Counted from the first letter of the stretch, positions 8,561 through 17,274 are shown. The stretch: DNA of 64,000 nucleotides from an uncultured Haliea sp. (GCA_947258585.1 CAMYIZ010000017.1:102065-166064), one strand, 5' to 3'. Notes: generated by a model not told the origin, from the sequence alone. A program made the numbers and translations.

Positions 8561-10237
8561 GTGGCGGCGCCCGGCCTGGCCGAAGCCGTGGTGCTTGCGC
8601 CGCGCTATTACCGGGACAACTTCCTGCGCCTGTGTGACACCGTGGAGACGCTCTACGGTGATCTGCTGCATGCCGACGAGCAGTCCCTGCTGGCCAGCTG
8701 GCGCGAGCTGCCGGAATCCGCGCAGTGTCTTTACGTACGCCTGGTTTCCCGGGTTGGCCCCTGGTTCCGTCGCGGCAAGCTGGCCTACGCGGAAATCGAC
8801 GACATCCCCGCCGCCCTGGCAACCCTGGCCGCAGCGGGCCTGCTTGCCACGGAGGGAGAACTCGACATTGGTGAGCTGGCGCGGCTGTTCACGATGGCGG
8901 AGTGGCGCCGGGCTTTCGCCGCGGAACTGCCAGCGCCGCAGCCCCGGACCAAGCCGGAGTTGCTCGCCGCCATTGCCGCGCTGCAGTGGCCGGAAGCCCG
9001 CGTGCTCGAACGCCTGTTGGCAGCGACCGGGGATCAGCTGGTGGCCCCGCTTGGCGGGGACACCGTGGACCTGCTGCAACTGCTCTTTTTTGGCAACCGG
9101 CGGCAGGGCCTGACCGACTTTGTGCTCAGCGACCTCGGCGTCGCCCGCTACTACCCGTATTCCCTGGACCGGGGGCAGCGCCTGTTCAGTTGCCGCGAGG
9201 CGGTGGATGAGTACCGTTACTGGGGTGAGCTGGCAGACGCCCACTGGCTGATGGAGGAGGCCGGCGATGCGGACGGCCTGGCCGCGCTGGCCGCAGAGGT
9301 GCTGGCCACGCCGCTGCGCCACGCCACCAGCGAGCGGCGCTACTGGAAACTGTGTAACCGGCTCGCCCGGAATCTGGAACGGACCGGGGAGCTGGCGCTG
9401 GCGGCGCGCCTGTATGCGCGCAGCGAACTGCACCCGGCGCGGGAACGCCATGTGCGGGTGCTGGAGAATACGGGTGACTGCCAGCAGGCGCTGCGGCAGT
9501 GCCGCCTGCTGCTGGACCAGCCCTGGTGCGAGGAAGAGTTTGAAGCGGCACAGCGGATCCTGCCCCGCCTGCTGCGCCAGCTGGGACAGCCGCCGCCGGC
9601 AAGGCGGCGTGACCCGGTGCCGACGCTGGACCTGCTAGTGCCGCCGGCAGCAGAGGGTGTGGAGCTGGCAGTGGCGAGGCATCTGGCAGCGGACTGGCAG
9701 TCCGTCCACTACGTGGAAAACGCCCTGTTCAACAGCCTGTTCGGCCTCGCGTTCTGGGAGCAGATTTTTGCGCCGGTGGCCGGCGCTTTCCACAATGCCT
9801 TCCAGAGCGTGCCCGCGGACATGTACCAGCAGGGCTTCTACCAGCGGCGTCGGGCCGCGCTGGATGCGCGCCTGGTCGAACTCGCCGCCGCCGACCTGTA
9901 CCCGGAACTGCTGGCGGCGCTGCAGCGATTCCAGGGGTACCAGTGCCGCTGGGTAAGCTGGCAGCTACTGACGCCTGCCCTGCTGGAGCAGGTGCTGGCC
10001 TGTGTGCCCCGGGAACACCTGCTGGCCATCTGGCAGCGGATGCTGTTTGACCCGGGGGAGAACCGCCGGGGGTTCCCCGACCTGATTGCGCTGGGCGACA
10101 GGCCCGGCGCCTGGCGCCTGATCGAGGTGAAGGCCCCCGGTGACCAGTTGCAGCACAGCCAGCGACGCTGGCTGCGCTTCTTTGGCGAACAGGCGATTCC
10201 CGCCTGCGTGGCGCGGGTGAGCTGGGCGGATGGCTGA
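8561..10237 (+). CDS. FAN1-like VRR-NUC structure-specific nuclease
   Basis: A 558-residue protein. N-terminal and central helical regions (including TPR-like sequence near 260-330) precede a C-terminal VRR-NUC PD-(D/E)xK domain. Catalytic residues read as D507 (PDLIAL), E522 and K524 (LIEVKAPG). The spacing 15 then 2 equals that of human FAN1 D960/E975/K977. Length and numbering match the Pseudomonas FAN1 studied as a 5'-flap and interstrand-crosslink nuclease. GTG 8561 has GGGAGG 10 bases upstream. It overlaps the following helicase gene by 8 bases, so the two are probably one repair unit. Confidence 0.92.
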   Translation: MAAPGLAEAVVLAPRYYRDNFLRLCDTVETLYGDLLHADEQSLLASWRELPESAQCLYVRLVSRVGPWFRRGKLAYAEIDDIPAALATLAAAGLLATEGELDIGELARLFTMAEWRRAFAAELPAPQPRTKPELLAAIAALQWPEARVLERLLAATGDQLVAPLGGDTVDLLQLLFFGNRRQGLTDFVLSDLGVARYYPYSLDRGQRLFSCREAVDEYRYWGELADAHWLMEEAGDADGLAALAAEVLATPLRHATSERRYWKLCNRLARNLERTGELALAARLYARSELHPARERHVRVLENTGDCQQALRQCRLLLDQPWCEEEFEAAQRILPRLLRQLGQPPPARRRDPVPTLDLLVPPAAEGVELAVARHLAADWQSVHYVENALFNSLFGLAFWEQIFAPVAGAFHNAFQSVPADMYQQGFYQRRRAALDARLVELAAADLYPELLAALQRFQGYQCRWVSWQLLTPALLEQVLACVPREHLLAIWQRMLFDPGENRRGFPDLIALGDRPGAWRLIEVKAPGDQLQHSQRRWLRFFGEQAIPACVARVSWADG

Positions 10238-12548
10238 GTTCCTGCTCACGGTGCGCGAGCTGGCGCTGTTCTGCCATCGCCGCGGTGACATCGACCACCG
10301 TTTTACGCCCTCGCCCACGGGGCTGGAGGGTATTGCCGGTCACCAGCGTATCTACCAGCGCCGGCCGGCGTCCTACCAGCGGGAGTTCGCGGTGGAATTC
10401 ATCCGCGCCGGGTCGCCTGCCGCTGAGCTGCCCGGTGCGGGCGTCCCGGACCTGCACCTGCGCGGGCGTGCGGATGGCTATGATCGCGAGCGCGGGCTGG
10501 TGGAGGAAATCAAGACCTGCCGCATTGACCCGGCGCGAATCCCGGAGACGGTGAGCCGCCTCGGCCTCGCCCAGGGGCGTCTTTATGCCGCCATGATCGC
10601 GGCCCGGGAGGATCTGCCCGGCCTGTCGGTGCAGTTGACCTGGCTGCAGCTCGACACCGGCGAAGAGCAGAGCCTGCAACAGAGCTACAGCCGCGAGGAG
10701 CTGGATACCTTTCTGGAGGACAGCCTGCAACGCTACGGGACATGGCTGTCGCGCGTCGCGGCCCGACGTGCCGCGCGTGATAGCAGCCTGCAAACCCTGC
10801 CCTTTCCCCATCCCCGCTTTCGCCCGGGCCAGCGTGAGCTGTCGGAGCGTGTATACAAGTGTGTACACCAGGCTGGGCGCCTGCTGCTGGAGGCGCCTAC
10901 CGGGATCGGCAAGACCGCCGCTGTGCTCTATCCCGCGCTGAAGGCGCTGGCGACCGACCGCCACGACAGCATCGTGTTTGCCACCACCCGGATCAGCGGC
11001 CGCCGGGCGGCGCAACAGGCCATGGAGCGCTTCGCGGCGGCGGGCTTTGCCGGCAATGCGCTGAGCCTGATGGCCAAAGAGCAGGTCTGCCTGTCCCCGG
11101 GGCGGGCCTGTCACGGGGACGACTGCCCCTACGCCCGGGGCTACTACGACCGGCTCCCCGATGCCCTGGTGGATGCGCTGGAGCAAACGCTGCTCGACCC
11201 GGAATGTCTGGCGGGCATCGCCCGGCGCCACGAGGTCTGCCCTTACCAGTTGAGCCTTGACCTGGCCCCCTGGGCAGATGTGATCGTGGCGGACGTGCAC
11301 CACGTGTTCAGCCCCACCGCCAACCTCGCGAACCGGCTCAGTGAGGACGGGCGGCGCTGGACGGTACTGCTGGACGAGGCCCACGGTCTGCCGGACCGGG
11401 CCCGGCAGATGTACGGGGCCGGGTTGGCCAAGGCGGACATCCTGGCGGCCCGCCGGGAGGCGCCAGCGGTGCTGAAACCGGTACTGGCAAGGCTCAACCG
11501 GGAAATGCTGGCGCTGCAGAAGCTGGACTGGCAGCAAGCGGACAGTCACTGGCTCGCCGCCGTGCCGGACTCCGTCGGTCAGGGTCTGGAGCGACTTGCC
11601 GAGGCGGTGGCGGCGGCACTGGCACAGGATCCCTTCCTGCTGCAGAGCCGCCCGGCGCTGCGCGACAGCTACTTCGCGGCGCTGCAGTGCCTGCGGGTTC
11701 TGGAGCTGTGGGGGGAAGAGTTCGCCCTGGAACTGGTGCGCAGCCGCGAGCGGCAGAGCCTGCGGCTGGTGCTGCACTGCCTGGACCCTGCGCGGATGCT
11801 GGCCCTCAGGCAGCAGGCGCTGCACGCCATGGTGGCATTCTCGGCCACCCTGACGCCGCAACGGTGGGCGCTGGAGTCCCTGGGTCTGGATACCTCGGCG
11901 GTGGCCTGGCGCGCGCCGTCGCCCTTTCTCGCGGAGCAGCTGGAGGTGGTACTCGCCACCCATGTGGATACCCGCTACCGGCAGCGCGAGGCCAGCCTGG
12001 CGGAGCTGGCACTGCTGCTGCTGGAGTGGCTGGCGACGGAGCCGGGCAATTGCCTGCTGTACTTTTCCTCCTACCAGTACCTGCAATCCTGCCTGCAGCG
12101 GATGGAGTCCCGGGGCTGGCCGGGTGAGCGCCGGCTGTGGGTCCAGGGCCGTGCGGGCCAGGGCCGCGAGGCATTGCTGGAGCTGCTGCAGCGGGAGCGC
12201 AATGTCGCCGCCTTCTGTGTGCTGGGAGGCGCGTTCGGTGAGGGCATCGACCTGCCGGGCGACCAGCTAAGCAGCGTGGTGGTGGTCGGGGTGGGCCTGC
12301 CCCAGGTGAGCAGCGCCAATGAGCGACTGCGGGAACTCTACCAGCGCCGCTACGGCGCCGGATTTGACCACGCCTATCGCTACCCTGGACTGCAGAAGGT
12401 CAGCCAGGCCATCGGCCGGGTGGTGCGCACGGAAACCGACCGCGGCAAGGCCCTGCTGGTCGACAGCCGCTACGCCGACCCCGCCTGCCGGGTCCTGTTG
12501 CCGCCCTGGTGGTCGTACCGGGATTACGTCGCCCCGGGCAGTCGATAG
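10230..12548 (+). CDS. XPD/DinG-like Fe-S helicase with N-terminal PD-(D/E)xK nuclease domain
   Basis: A 772-residue protein. Residues 1 to about 190 carry a Cas4/RecB-like nuclease signature (RADGYD near 81, VEEIKTC near 91-97). Superfamily 2 helicase motifs follow: Walker A EAPTGIGKT with K228, the DEAH box at 382-385, and C-terminal motif VI (QAIGRVVRTETDRG). Cysteines C287, C294, C299 and C337 lie between motifs I and II, where XPD/DinG enzymes hold a 4Fe-4S cluster. Expected role is 5'-3' unwinding linked to cleavage in repair, alongside FAN1. The 3' end overlaps the convergent CFA synthase gene by 25 bases. Confidence 0.9.
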   Translation: MAEFLLTVRELALFCHRRGDIDHRFTPSPTGLEGIAGHQRIYQRRPASYQREFAVEFIRAGSPAAELPGAGVPDLHLRGRADGYDRERGLVEEIKTCRIDPARIPETVSRLGLAQGRLYAAMIAAREDLPGLSVQLTWLQLDTGEEQSLQQSYSREELDTFLEDSLQRYGTWLSRVAARRAARDSSLQTLPFPHPRFRPGQRELSERVYKCVHQAGRLLLEAPTGIGKTAAVLYPALKALATDRHDSIVFATTRISGRRAAQQAMERFAAAGFAGNALSLMAKEQVCLSPGRACHGDDCPYARGYYDRLPDALVDALEQTLLDPECLAGIARRHEVCPYQLSLDLAPWADVIVADVHHVFSPTANLANRLSEDGRRWTVLLDEAHGLPDRARQMYGAGLAKADILAARREAPAVLKPVLARLNREMLALQKLDWQQADSHWLAAVPDSVGQGLERLAEAVAAALAQDPFLLQSRPALRDSYFAALQCLRVLELWGEEFALELVRSRERQSLRLVLHCLDPARMLALRQQALHAMVAFSATLTPQRWALESLGLDTSAVAWRAPSPFLAEQLEVVLATHVDTRYRQREASLAELALLLLEWLATEPGNCLLYFSSYQYLQSCLQRMESRGWPGERRLWVQGRAGQGREALLELLQRERNVAAFCVLGGAFGEGIDLPGDQLSSVVVVGVGLPQVSSANERLRELYQRRYGAGFDHAYRYPGLQKVSQAIGRVVRTETDRGKALLVDSRYADPACRVLLPPWWSYRDYVAPGSR

Positions 12549-13792
12549 CCGGGCTTGGCAAAGGACAGCTGCACGGTACCGATGATGCGCTCGCGGAAAC
12601 CGCCCTCGCAGTAACAGAGGTAGAACTCCCACATGCGGATAAACTGGTCGTCGAAGCCCATCCGGCGCACGGTCTCGAGCTGGCCCATGAACCGCTCGCG
12701 CCAGCAGGCCAGGGTGCGCGCATAATCCTGGGTGATGTCCCGCAGATGCACCATCTGCATGTCGGTGTCTTTGGCAAGGTGGTCGGCAATCACCGCCATG
12801 GACGGCAGGCAGCCGCCCGGGAAGATAAACCGCTTGATGAAATCCACCGTGTCCCGTGCCTGGCGGTAGCGCTGGTCGCTGATGGTGATGGCCTGGATCA
12901 CCATCTTGCCGGTGGGCTTCAGCAGCGCGCTGCAGCGGGCAAAATAGTTGCTGTAGAAGTGATGGCCCACAGCCTCGATCATCTCGATGGAAACCAGTTT
13001 GTCGAATTGGCCGTTGAGGTTGCGGTAGTCCTCGCAGAGCACCGTGATCCGCTCCGAGAGGCCCAGTGCCGCCACCCGCTGGCGGGCATACTCGTACTGT
13101 TCCCGGGAAATGGTCGTGGTGGTAACCCTACAGCCGTAGTGGCTGGCGGCGTGTATCGCCATGCCGCCCCAGCCGGTGCCGATTTCCACCAGATGGTCCT
13201 CCGGGGTCAGTTCCAGCTGGCGGCAGATCTCGTCCAGCTTGGCCAGCGAGGCCTCCTCCAGCGTGGCCGCGGGGGTGTCGAACACCGCCGCCGAGTACAT
13301 CATGGTCGGGTCGAGGAACAGCTGGAAAAAATCGTTGCCGAGATCGTAATGGGCGGCGATGTTCTTGCGCGAGCCCTTGTGGGTGTTGCGATTCAGGCTG
13401 TGGGCGAGTTTCAGGCCCATGCGTACGGGCCAGGACTGTTTTGCCTCCACGGCCTCCATGGTCACCAGGTTGGCGCTGAACAGGCGGGTTACCGCGGTCA
13501 GGTCCGGCGTGCTCCAGTCACCTTCGATGTAGGCTTCGCCCGAGCCGATGGTGCCGCCCGCCAGCAATTTGCCGTAGACAGCGGGGTTGTGCACGTACAC
13601 CTCGGCGTGGGGTTCGCCCTCGCGCTCCGGGTCGCCGACCCGAAAGACCTGGCCGCCGTCGTGGATCGTCATGCTGCCCACGGTGAAATTGTCCAGCACC
13701 CGCAGCAACAGCTTGCGGGCCAGCCGGGTGTTTGACCAGCGGCCGGAAGCCCTGGTCTGCAGCCTAACCTGGCTGACACTTACATCACTCAT
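12524..13792 (-). CDS. cfa: cyclopropane-fatty-acyl-phospholipid synthase family methyltransferase
   Basis: A 422-residue SAM-dependent enzyme that adds a methylene or methyl group to unsaturated acyl chains of membrane phospholipids. The SAM motif VEIGTGWGGMAIHA lies near residue 200. Other family stretches are AAHYDLGNDFF, SIEMIEAVGHHF, FIKRFIFPGGCLP and MWEFYLCYCEGGFRER. The start at 13792 has GGAG six bases upstream. It is the last gene of a three-gene run with the FAD oxidoreductase and DUF1365 genes, divergent from an RpoE/ChrR pair. In Rhodobacter, related genes belong to the RpoE-ChrR singlet-oxygen response. The exact product (cyclopropane, or methylated/furan acyl chain) is not resolved. 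Confidence 0.9.
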   Translation of the reverse strand: MSDVSVSQVRLQTRASGRWSNTRLARKLLLRVLDNFTVGSMTIHDGGQVFRVGDPEREGEPHAEVYVHNPAVYGKLLAGGTIGSGEAYIEGDWSTPDLTAVTRLFSANLVTMEAVEAKQSWPVRMGLKLAHSLNRNTHKGSRKNIAAHYDLGNDFFQLFLDPTMMYSAAVFDTPAATLEEASLAKLDEICRQLELTPEDHLVEIGTGWGGMAIHAASHYGCRVTTTTISREQYEYARQRVAALGLSERITVLCEDYRNLNGQFDKLVSIEMIEAVGHHFYSNYFARCSALLKPTGKMVIQAITISDQRYRQARDTVDFIKRFIFPGGCLPSMAVIADHLAKDTDMQMVHLRDITQDYARTLACWRERFMGQLETVRRMGFDDQFIRMWEFYLCYCEGGFRERIIGTVQLSFAKPGYRLPGAT

Positions 13793-13793
13793 C

Positions 13794-14549
13794 CTACACT
13801 CCAGAGGTCTTTGATCCGGGATGGCCGTGGACAGGCACACCCTTGATAAACAGGCGCAGTGCCTGCCAGTAAATAGCCAGCGCCACCTGTGCGGTCATCA
13901 GGGGGTAGCGCCAGAGAACGCGATTGAGGTTGCGGGACGTCATGGGCAGGGCCCGCAGGGACAAGCTGGCATCGAACACCTTGCCCGCGTCAGTGGTGGT
14001 GGCCAGGTAGATGGACAGCTGTTCGTCGGGGGTGCTGCTGCGCCAGTGGTACTGCATGCCCATGGGGTTGAAGGGCGAGACGTGCATGGACTTGGCGAAG
14101 TCCTGCTGCAGCCAGCGGCCCTCCCCGGCTGCGGTCAGCACATAGCTGTGGCGCTCTTCCCAGGGTGTGTTGGTCACCTCGGCCACCAGGTACTCAAGCC
14201 GGGTCTCGTCTTCGTTGAAGCAGTAGTAGCAGGCGATGGGGTTGATGATGTAGCCGAAGTAGCGCAGGTTCGCCAGCAGGTAGATGGGGCCGCTGTGGCT
14301 GGCGCCGGTCTCCTCGCGGATTCGACGTCGCACCTCGTCCTGCAGGGGCTGGTCCGGGTCGCCGAGGAAGTCGCTGCGCCGGAAACGGGCCAGCGCCCAG
14401 TGGGTGGCGGACCAGAACCAGCGGCCGCGGAATAGTTCGGGCAGTTCGTCGAGGCAAATCCAGGGCATGAACACGCGGTAGCTGAATTCATGTGACCTGG
14501 GGCTGAAGCGTCGATGGCGCAGCAGGCCCTGGTAGAGGCGTGATTTCAC
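13794..14549 (-). CDS. DUF1365 family protein
   Basis: A 251-residue protein with family features: FSYRVFMPWICLDEL near the N-terminus, IYLLANLRYFGYIINPIACYYC, and KSMHVSPFNPMGMQY. Its biochemical role is not established. It occurs consistently between an FAD amine-oxidase-like gene and a CFA synthase gene, suggesting a shared pathway of acyl-chain modification. It overlaps the upstream FAD gene by 4 bases (ATGA), and its TAG stop lies one base before the CFA synthase start, so all three are probably translated from one message. Confidence 0.88.
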   Translation of the reverse strand: MKSRLYQGLLRHRRFSPRSHEFSYRVFMPWICLDELPELFRGRWFWSATHWALARFRRSDFLGDPDQPLQDEVRRRIREETGASHSGPIYLLANLRYFGYIINPIACYYCFNEDETRLEYLVAEVTNTPWEERHSYVLTAAGEGRWLQQDFAKSMHVSPFNPMGMQYHWRSSTPDEQLSIYLATTTDAGKVFDASLSLRALPMTSRNLNRVLWRYPLMTAQVALAIYWQALRLFIKGVPVHGHPGSKTSGV

Positions 14550-15805
14550 GCGGCGGCCTTGCTGGCCTGGTCAATGGCCGTGGCCACGCGCAGGGCGCTG
14601 GCCACGCCATCTTCGTGAAAGCCATTGTGCCAGTAGGCGCCACAGTACCAGGTGCGATGTTGACCGTTGATCTCGTGCCAGCGGGCCTGGGCGGCGATGC
14701 CCGCGAGTGAAAATACCGGGTGGGCGTAGTTGAACGTGCCCAGAATCTTGTTGGGGTTGATGGAGCGCGTGTCGTTGAGCGTCACGCAGAAGGTCTCCGG
14801 CGCCTGCAGCCCCTGCAGGATGTTCATGTTGTAGGTGACCACCGCGCGCTGTTCGTCCACGCCGAGGCGGTAGTTCCAGCTGGACCAGGTCTTGCGGCTG
14901 CGTGGCAGCAAACGGGTATCGGTGTGCAGCACGACCTCGTTGTCCTGGTAGGGCAGCGCTCCCAGTACCTGGGATTCCGCCGCGCTGGGCTCGGCCAGCA
15001 TGGCCAGCGCCTGGTCCGAGTGAGTGGCGATTACCACCTGGTCGAAGCGGAAGCTGCGGCCGTCACGCAGCAGGATGTCGATCCCCTGGGCGCTGCGCCG
15101 CAGCTGGGCGACGGCGGCGCCGGTGTGGATGCGTTGCTCGAAGCGCTGGCAGAGGGGGGCCAGGTATTCCCGGGAGCCGCCCTCGATAACGCGCCACTGC
15201 GGCCGGTCATTGACCGACAGCAGGCCGTGGTTGCGGAAGAAGCGGAGGAAGAATTCCAGCGGAAACTGGCTGATGCTGGCGCAGTCCGCGGACCAGATGG
15301 CCGAGCCCATGGGCACCAGGTACTGGCGGGTGAAGGCGTCTCCATAGCCCTTGCGCTCCAGATAATGGCCGAGGGTCTCGCCATCTTCCAGCTGGCCCGC
15401 CTCCAGATCGGCAATGGACTCGCGGTTGAACCGCAGAATGTCGCGCACCATGCCGATGAAGCGCGGGGAGAAAAGATTCCGGCGCTGGGCAAACAGGGTA
15501 TCGATGCTGGTGCCGGAATACTCGAGCCCGGAACTGTCGTCGCTGACGCTAAAGCCCATGGAGGTGGCCTTGCTGACGACCCCGAGCTCGTCCAGCAGGG
15601 CGATGAAGTTGGGATAGGTCCAGTCGTTGAAGACGATAAAGCCGGTATCGATGGCGTAGCGACGGGTGCCCAGCTTCACATCCACGGTCGCGGTGTGGCC
15701 GCCTATCTGGCTGCCGGCCTCGAACACCGATACCTTGTGTGTCCGGCTCAGGTAGTGGGCGCAGGCCAGGCCGGAAATGCCCGCTCCGATGACGGCTATG
15801 TCCAA
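14546..15805 (-). CDS. FAD/NAD(P)-binding amine-oxidase-like oxidoreductase
   Basis: A flavoprotein of the COG2907 type, 419 residues. The dinucleotide-binding motif AVIGAGISGLACAHYL begins at residue 4, and FEAGSQIGGHTATV binds the FAD ribose side. I chose TTG 15805 because AAGGAG lies 8 bases upstream and family members start just before the GxGxxG. The in-frame ATG at 15856 would add 17 residues with a poorly spaced ribosome binding site. It is first in the operon with DUF1365 and CFA synthase. A related gene beside CFA synthase in Rhodobacter is RpoE-dependent and linked to modified fatty acids; the reaction here is inferred only as redox chemistry on lipids. Confidence 0.87.
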   Translation of the reverse strand: MDIAVIGAGISGLACAHYLSRTHKVSVFEAGSQIGGHTATVDVKLGTRRYAIDTGFIVFNDWTYPNFIALLDELGVVSKATSMGFSVSDDSSGLEYSGTSIDTLFAQRRNLFSPRFIGMVRDILRFNRESIADLEAGQLEDGETLGHYLERKGYGDAFTRQYLVPMGSAIWSADCASISQFPLEFFLRFFRNHGLLSVNDRPQWRVIEGGSREYLAPLCQRFEQRIHTGAAVAQLRRSAQGIDILLRDGRSFRFDQVVIATHSDQALAMLAEPSAAESQVLGALPYQDNEVVLHTDTRLLPRSRKTWSSWNYRLGVDEQRAVVTYNMNILQGLQAPETFCVTLNDTRSINPNKILGTFNYAHPVFSLAGIAAQARWHEINGQHRTWYCGAYWHNGFHEDGVASALRVATAIDQASKAAA

Positions 15806-15888
15806 CTGCGGTTCTCCTTCGGGCGCTTGCCTGTGCTGACACGCATAAGCTGTCATGCTCCATGTCGCTGCAAAAGTGTGTTGCCCAA

Positions 15889-15916
15889 GTTACGCCCGCC
15901 GCAGGCGCCTGGATCA
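15889..15916 (-). promoter_or_regulatory. RpoE/ChrR-type promoter for the FAD oxidoreductase operon
   Basis: Read on the minus strand: TGATCC (15916-15911), 16 bases, CGTAAC (15894-15889). This matches the promoter found for the sigma gene on the other strand in both the -35 box and spacing, and four of six bases in the -10. Predicted transcription would start near 15882. TGATCC-type -35 boxes are typical of ECF11 (RpoE-ChrR) sigma factors. Confidence 0.6.
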
Positions 15917-15939
15917 TCCTGCCTGTTTAGAAGAGGGGA

Positions 15940-15967
15940 TGATCCATGCTCTCTGGGCAAGCGTATA
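15940..15967 (+). promoter_or_regulatory. autoregulatory RpoE/ChrR-type promoter for the sigma-antisigma pair
   Basis: TGATCC at 15940-15945, a 16-base spacer and CGTATA at 15962-15967 lie about 32 bases before the sigma factor ATG. The match to ECF11-type promoters and to the divergent copy 24 bases away suggests that the sigma factor drives both its own gene and the lipid operon. Confidence 0.68.
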
Positions 15968-15998
15968 CTCCCCTGACGGCAATGGAAAGTAGCGGAGA

Positions 15999-16604
15999 AT
16001 GGGTGTGGAAGAACAGGACAAGAGCGCGAACTCCGGATGGCAGGCTCCTTCGGGCAGACGGACGGACGAATGGAGCGAATGCCTGACGCTGATCGCTGCC
16101 AGCGAAGACCGCGCGGCGTTCACCCGACTGTTTCGGCACTTTGCCCCGCTGGTCAAGGCATTTGCGCTGTCCGGGTCCAGCCTGTCCGCGACCCATGCCG
16201 ACGAGCTGGTTCAGGAAGTCATGTTGAAAGTTTGGCAAAAAGCCCGGGCATTTGATCCGGAGAAGGCCGCGGCGAGTACATGGGTGTACACGATTGCCCG
16301 CAACTGCCGTACGGACATGTTTCGGCGGCTGCAGAAGTTTGACACCCCCCTGGCCGCGGATGATTTCACTCCGGACCAGGAGCCGTCGGAGCCGTTCGCC
16401 ATGCTGCAGAGCCGGCGCAGTCGCGACAAGATACACGAATTGATGGGGACCTTGCCCCCTGACCAGGCCCAGATCCTGGCCAAGGTATACATGGAAGGAA
16501 AGTCGCACGCGGAAGCGGCGGCGGAGTTGGATTTGCCGTTGGGTACCGTGAAGTCACGGGTGCGGCTGGCAATCCAGAAACTGCAAATTCAGATAGACAG
16601 GTAA
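15999..16604 (+). CDS. rpoE: ECF sigma factor, RpoE/ECF11 type
   Basis: A 201-residue sigma factor with region 2 (about 45-115: FRHFAPLVKAFAL, ADELVQEVMLKVWQKA, TWVYTIARNCRTDMFRR) and region 4 (about 140-198: LPPDQAQILAKVYMEGKSHAEA, LPLGTVKSRVRLAIQKL). The zinc-binding ChrR-type anti-sigma factor follows 13 bases downstream, which marks this as the ECF11 group rather than the RseA-controlled envelope-stress RpoE. ECF11 factors answer singlet oxygen and organic peroxides. ATG 15999 is used. GTG 16005 is an alternative with better spacing from GGAG. Confidence 0.9.
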   Translation: MGVEEQDKSANSGWQAPSGRRTDEWSECLTLIAASEDRAAFTRLFRHFAPLVKAFALSGSSLSATHADELVQEVMLKVWQKARAFDPEKAAASTWVYTIARNCRTDMFRRLQKFDTPLAADDFTPDQEPSEPFAMLQSRRSRDKIHELMGTLPPDQAQILAKVYMEGKSHAEAAAELDLPLGTVKSRVRLAIQKLQIQIDR

Positions 16605-16617
16605 GAAAGAAGATACT

Positions 16618-17274
16618 ATGGCCAAGTTTCATCCAAGTGTGGACTTACTCACTGAATACACCGCGGGAATCCTGCCTCTGGCACAGTCCGCATGTATATC
16701 GGCTCATCTCAACTACTGTCAGCAGTGCCAGCAGCAGACGGCCCGGCTGCAGGATCTCGGTGCCGTGCTCTTTGATGGCCTGACGCCGGTGCCTGTGGGT
16801 GATGCCATGCTGGACAGGGTGCTGGCGCGCCTCGATGAGGAGCCGCCCCTGAGCTATCGCCGTGCCGACGACCTCTCCCTGGGGCGCCTGCCGGCGGTAC
16901 TGCAGCGGTTGATGCGGGGCGACTTCTCCGAGCTCAGCTGGAAAAAGCTGACGTCCTCGCTCGCGATCAGTCACCTGAAGACCGGTGATCCGGGCTACGA
17001 GTTCGCGCTCTACCACATCAAGGCCGGGGGCAGGATTCCCGAGCACACCCACCGCGGTTCGGAAATGACCCTGGTGCTGCAGGGCGGGTTCTCCGATGCG
17101 GAAGGCAGTTACCATGAAGGTGACTTCATCTACCGGGATGCCAGCGACACCCACGCCCCCACGGCCCTGCAGTCCGAGGACTGTATTTGCCTGGCGGTAC
17201 TGGATGCACCACTCCGGTTCACCGGCTGGAAGTACCGCTGGATGAACCCGTTCCTGCAACTCAAGGCCGGTTAA
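16618..17274 (+). CDS. chrR: ChrR-type zinc anti-sigma factor with C-terminal cupin
   Basis: A 218-residue protein that should hold the adjacent sigma factor inactive. The N-terminal anti-sigma domain has the zinc ligands H5, H30, C34 and C37 (HLNYCQQC). The C-terminal cupin has H143, H145, E149 and H179. Both sets correspond, with a shift of only one or two residues, to those of Rhodobacter ChrR (H6, H31, C35, C38 and H141, H143, E147, H177). The cupin domain is needed in Rhodobacter for release of the sigma factor by singlet oxygen. It is followed by a strong terminator. Confidence 0.92.
   Translation: MAKFHPSVDLLTEYTAGILPLAQSACISAHLNYCQQCQQQTARLQDLGAVLFDGLTPVPVGDAMLDRVLARLDEEPPLSYRRADDLSLGRLPAVLQRLMRGDFSELSWKKLTSSLAISHLKTGDPGYEFALYHIKAGGRIPEHTHRGSEMTLVLQGGFSDAEGSYHEGDFIYRDASDTHAPTALQSEDCICLAVLDAPLRFTGWKYRWMNPFLQLKAG

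Noticed and set aside
9729..12086. A 785-codon minus-strand frame opposite the FAN1 and helicase genes
   Set aside because: Low-complexity Gln/Arg/Gly-rich translation without motifs, while the plus strand encodes two proteins with complete catalytic motifs.
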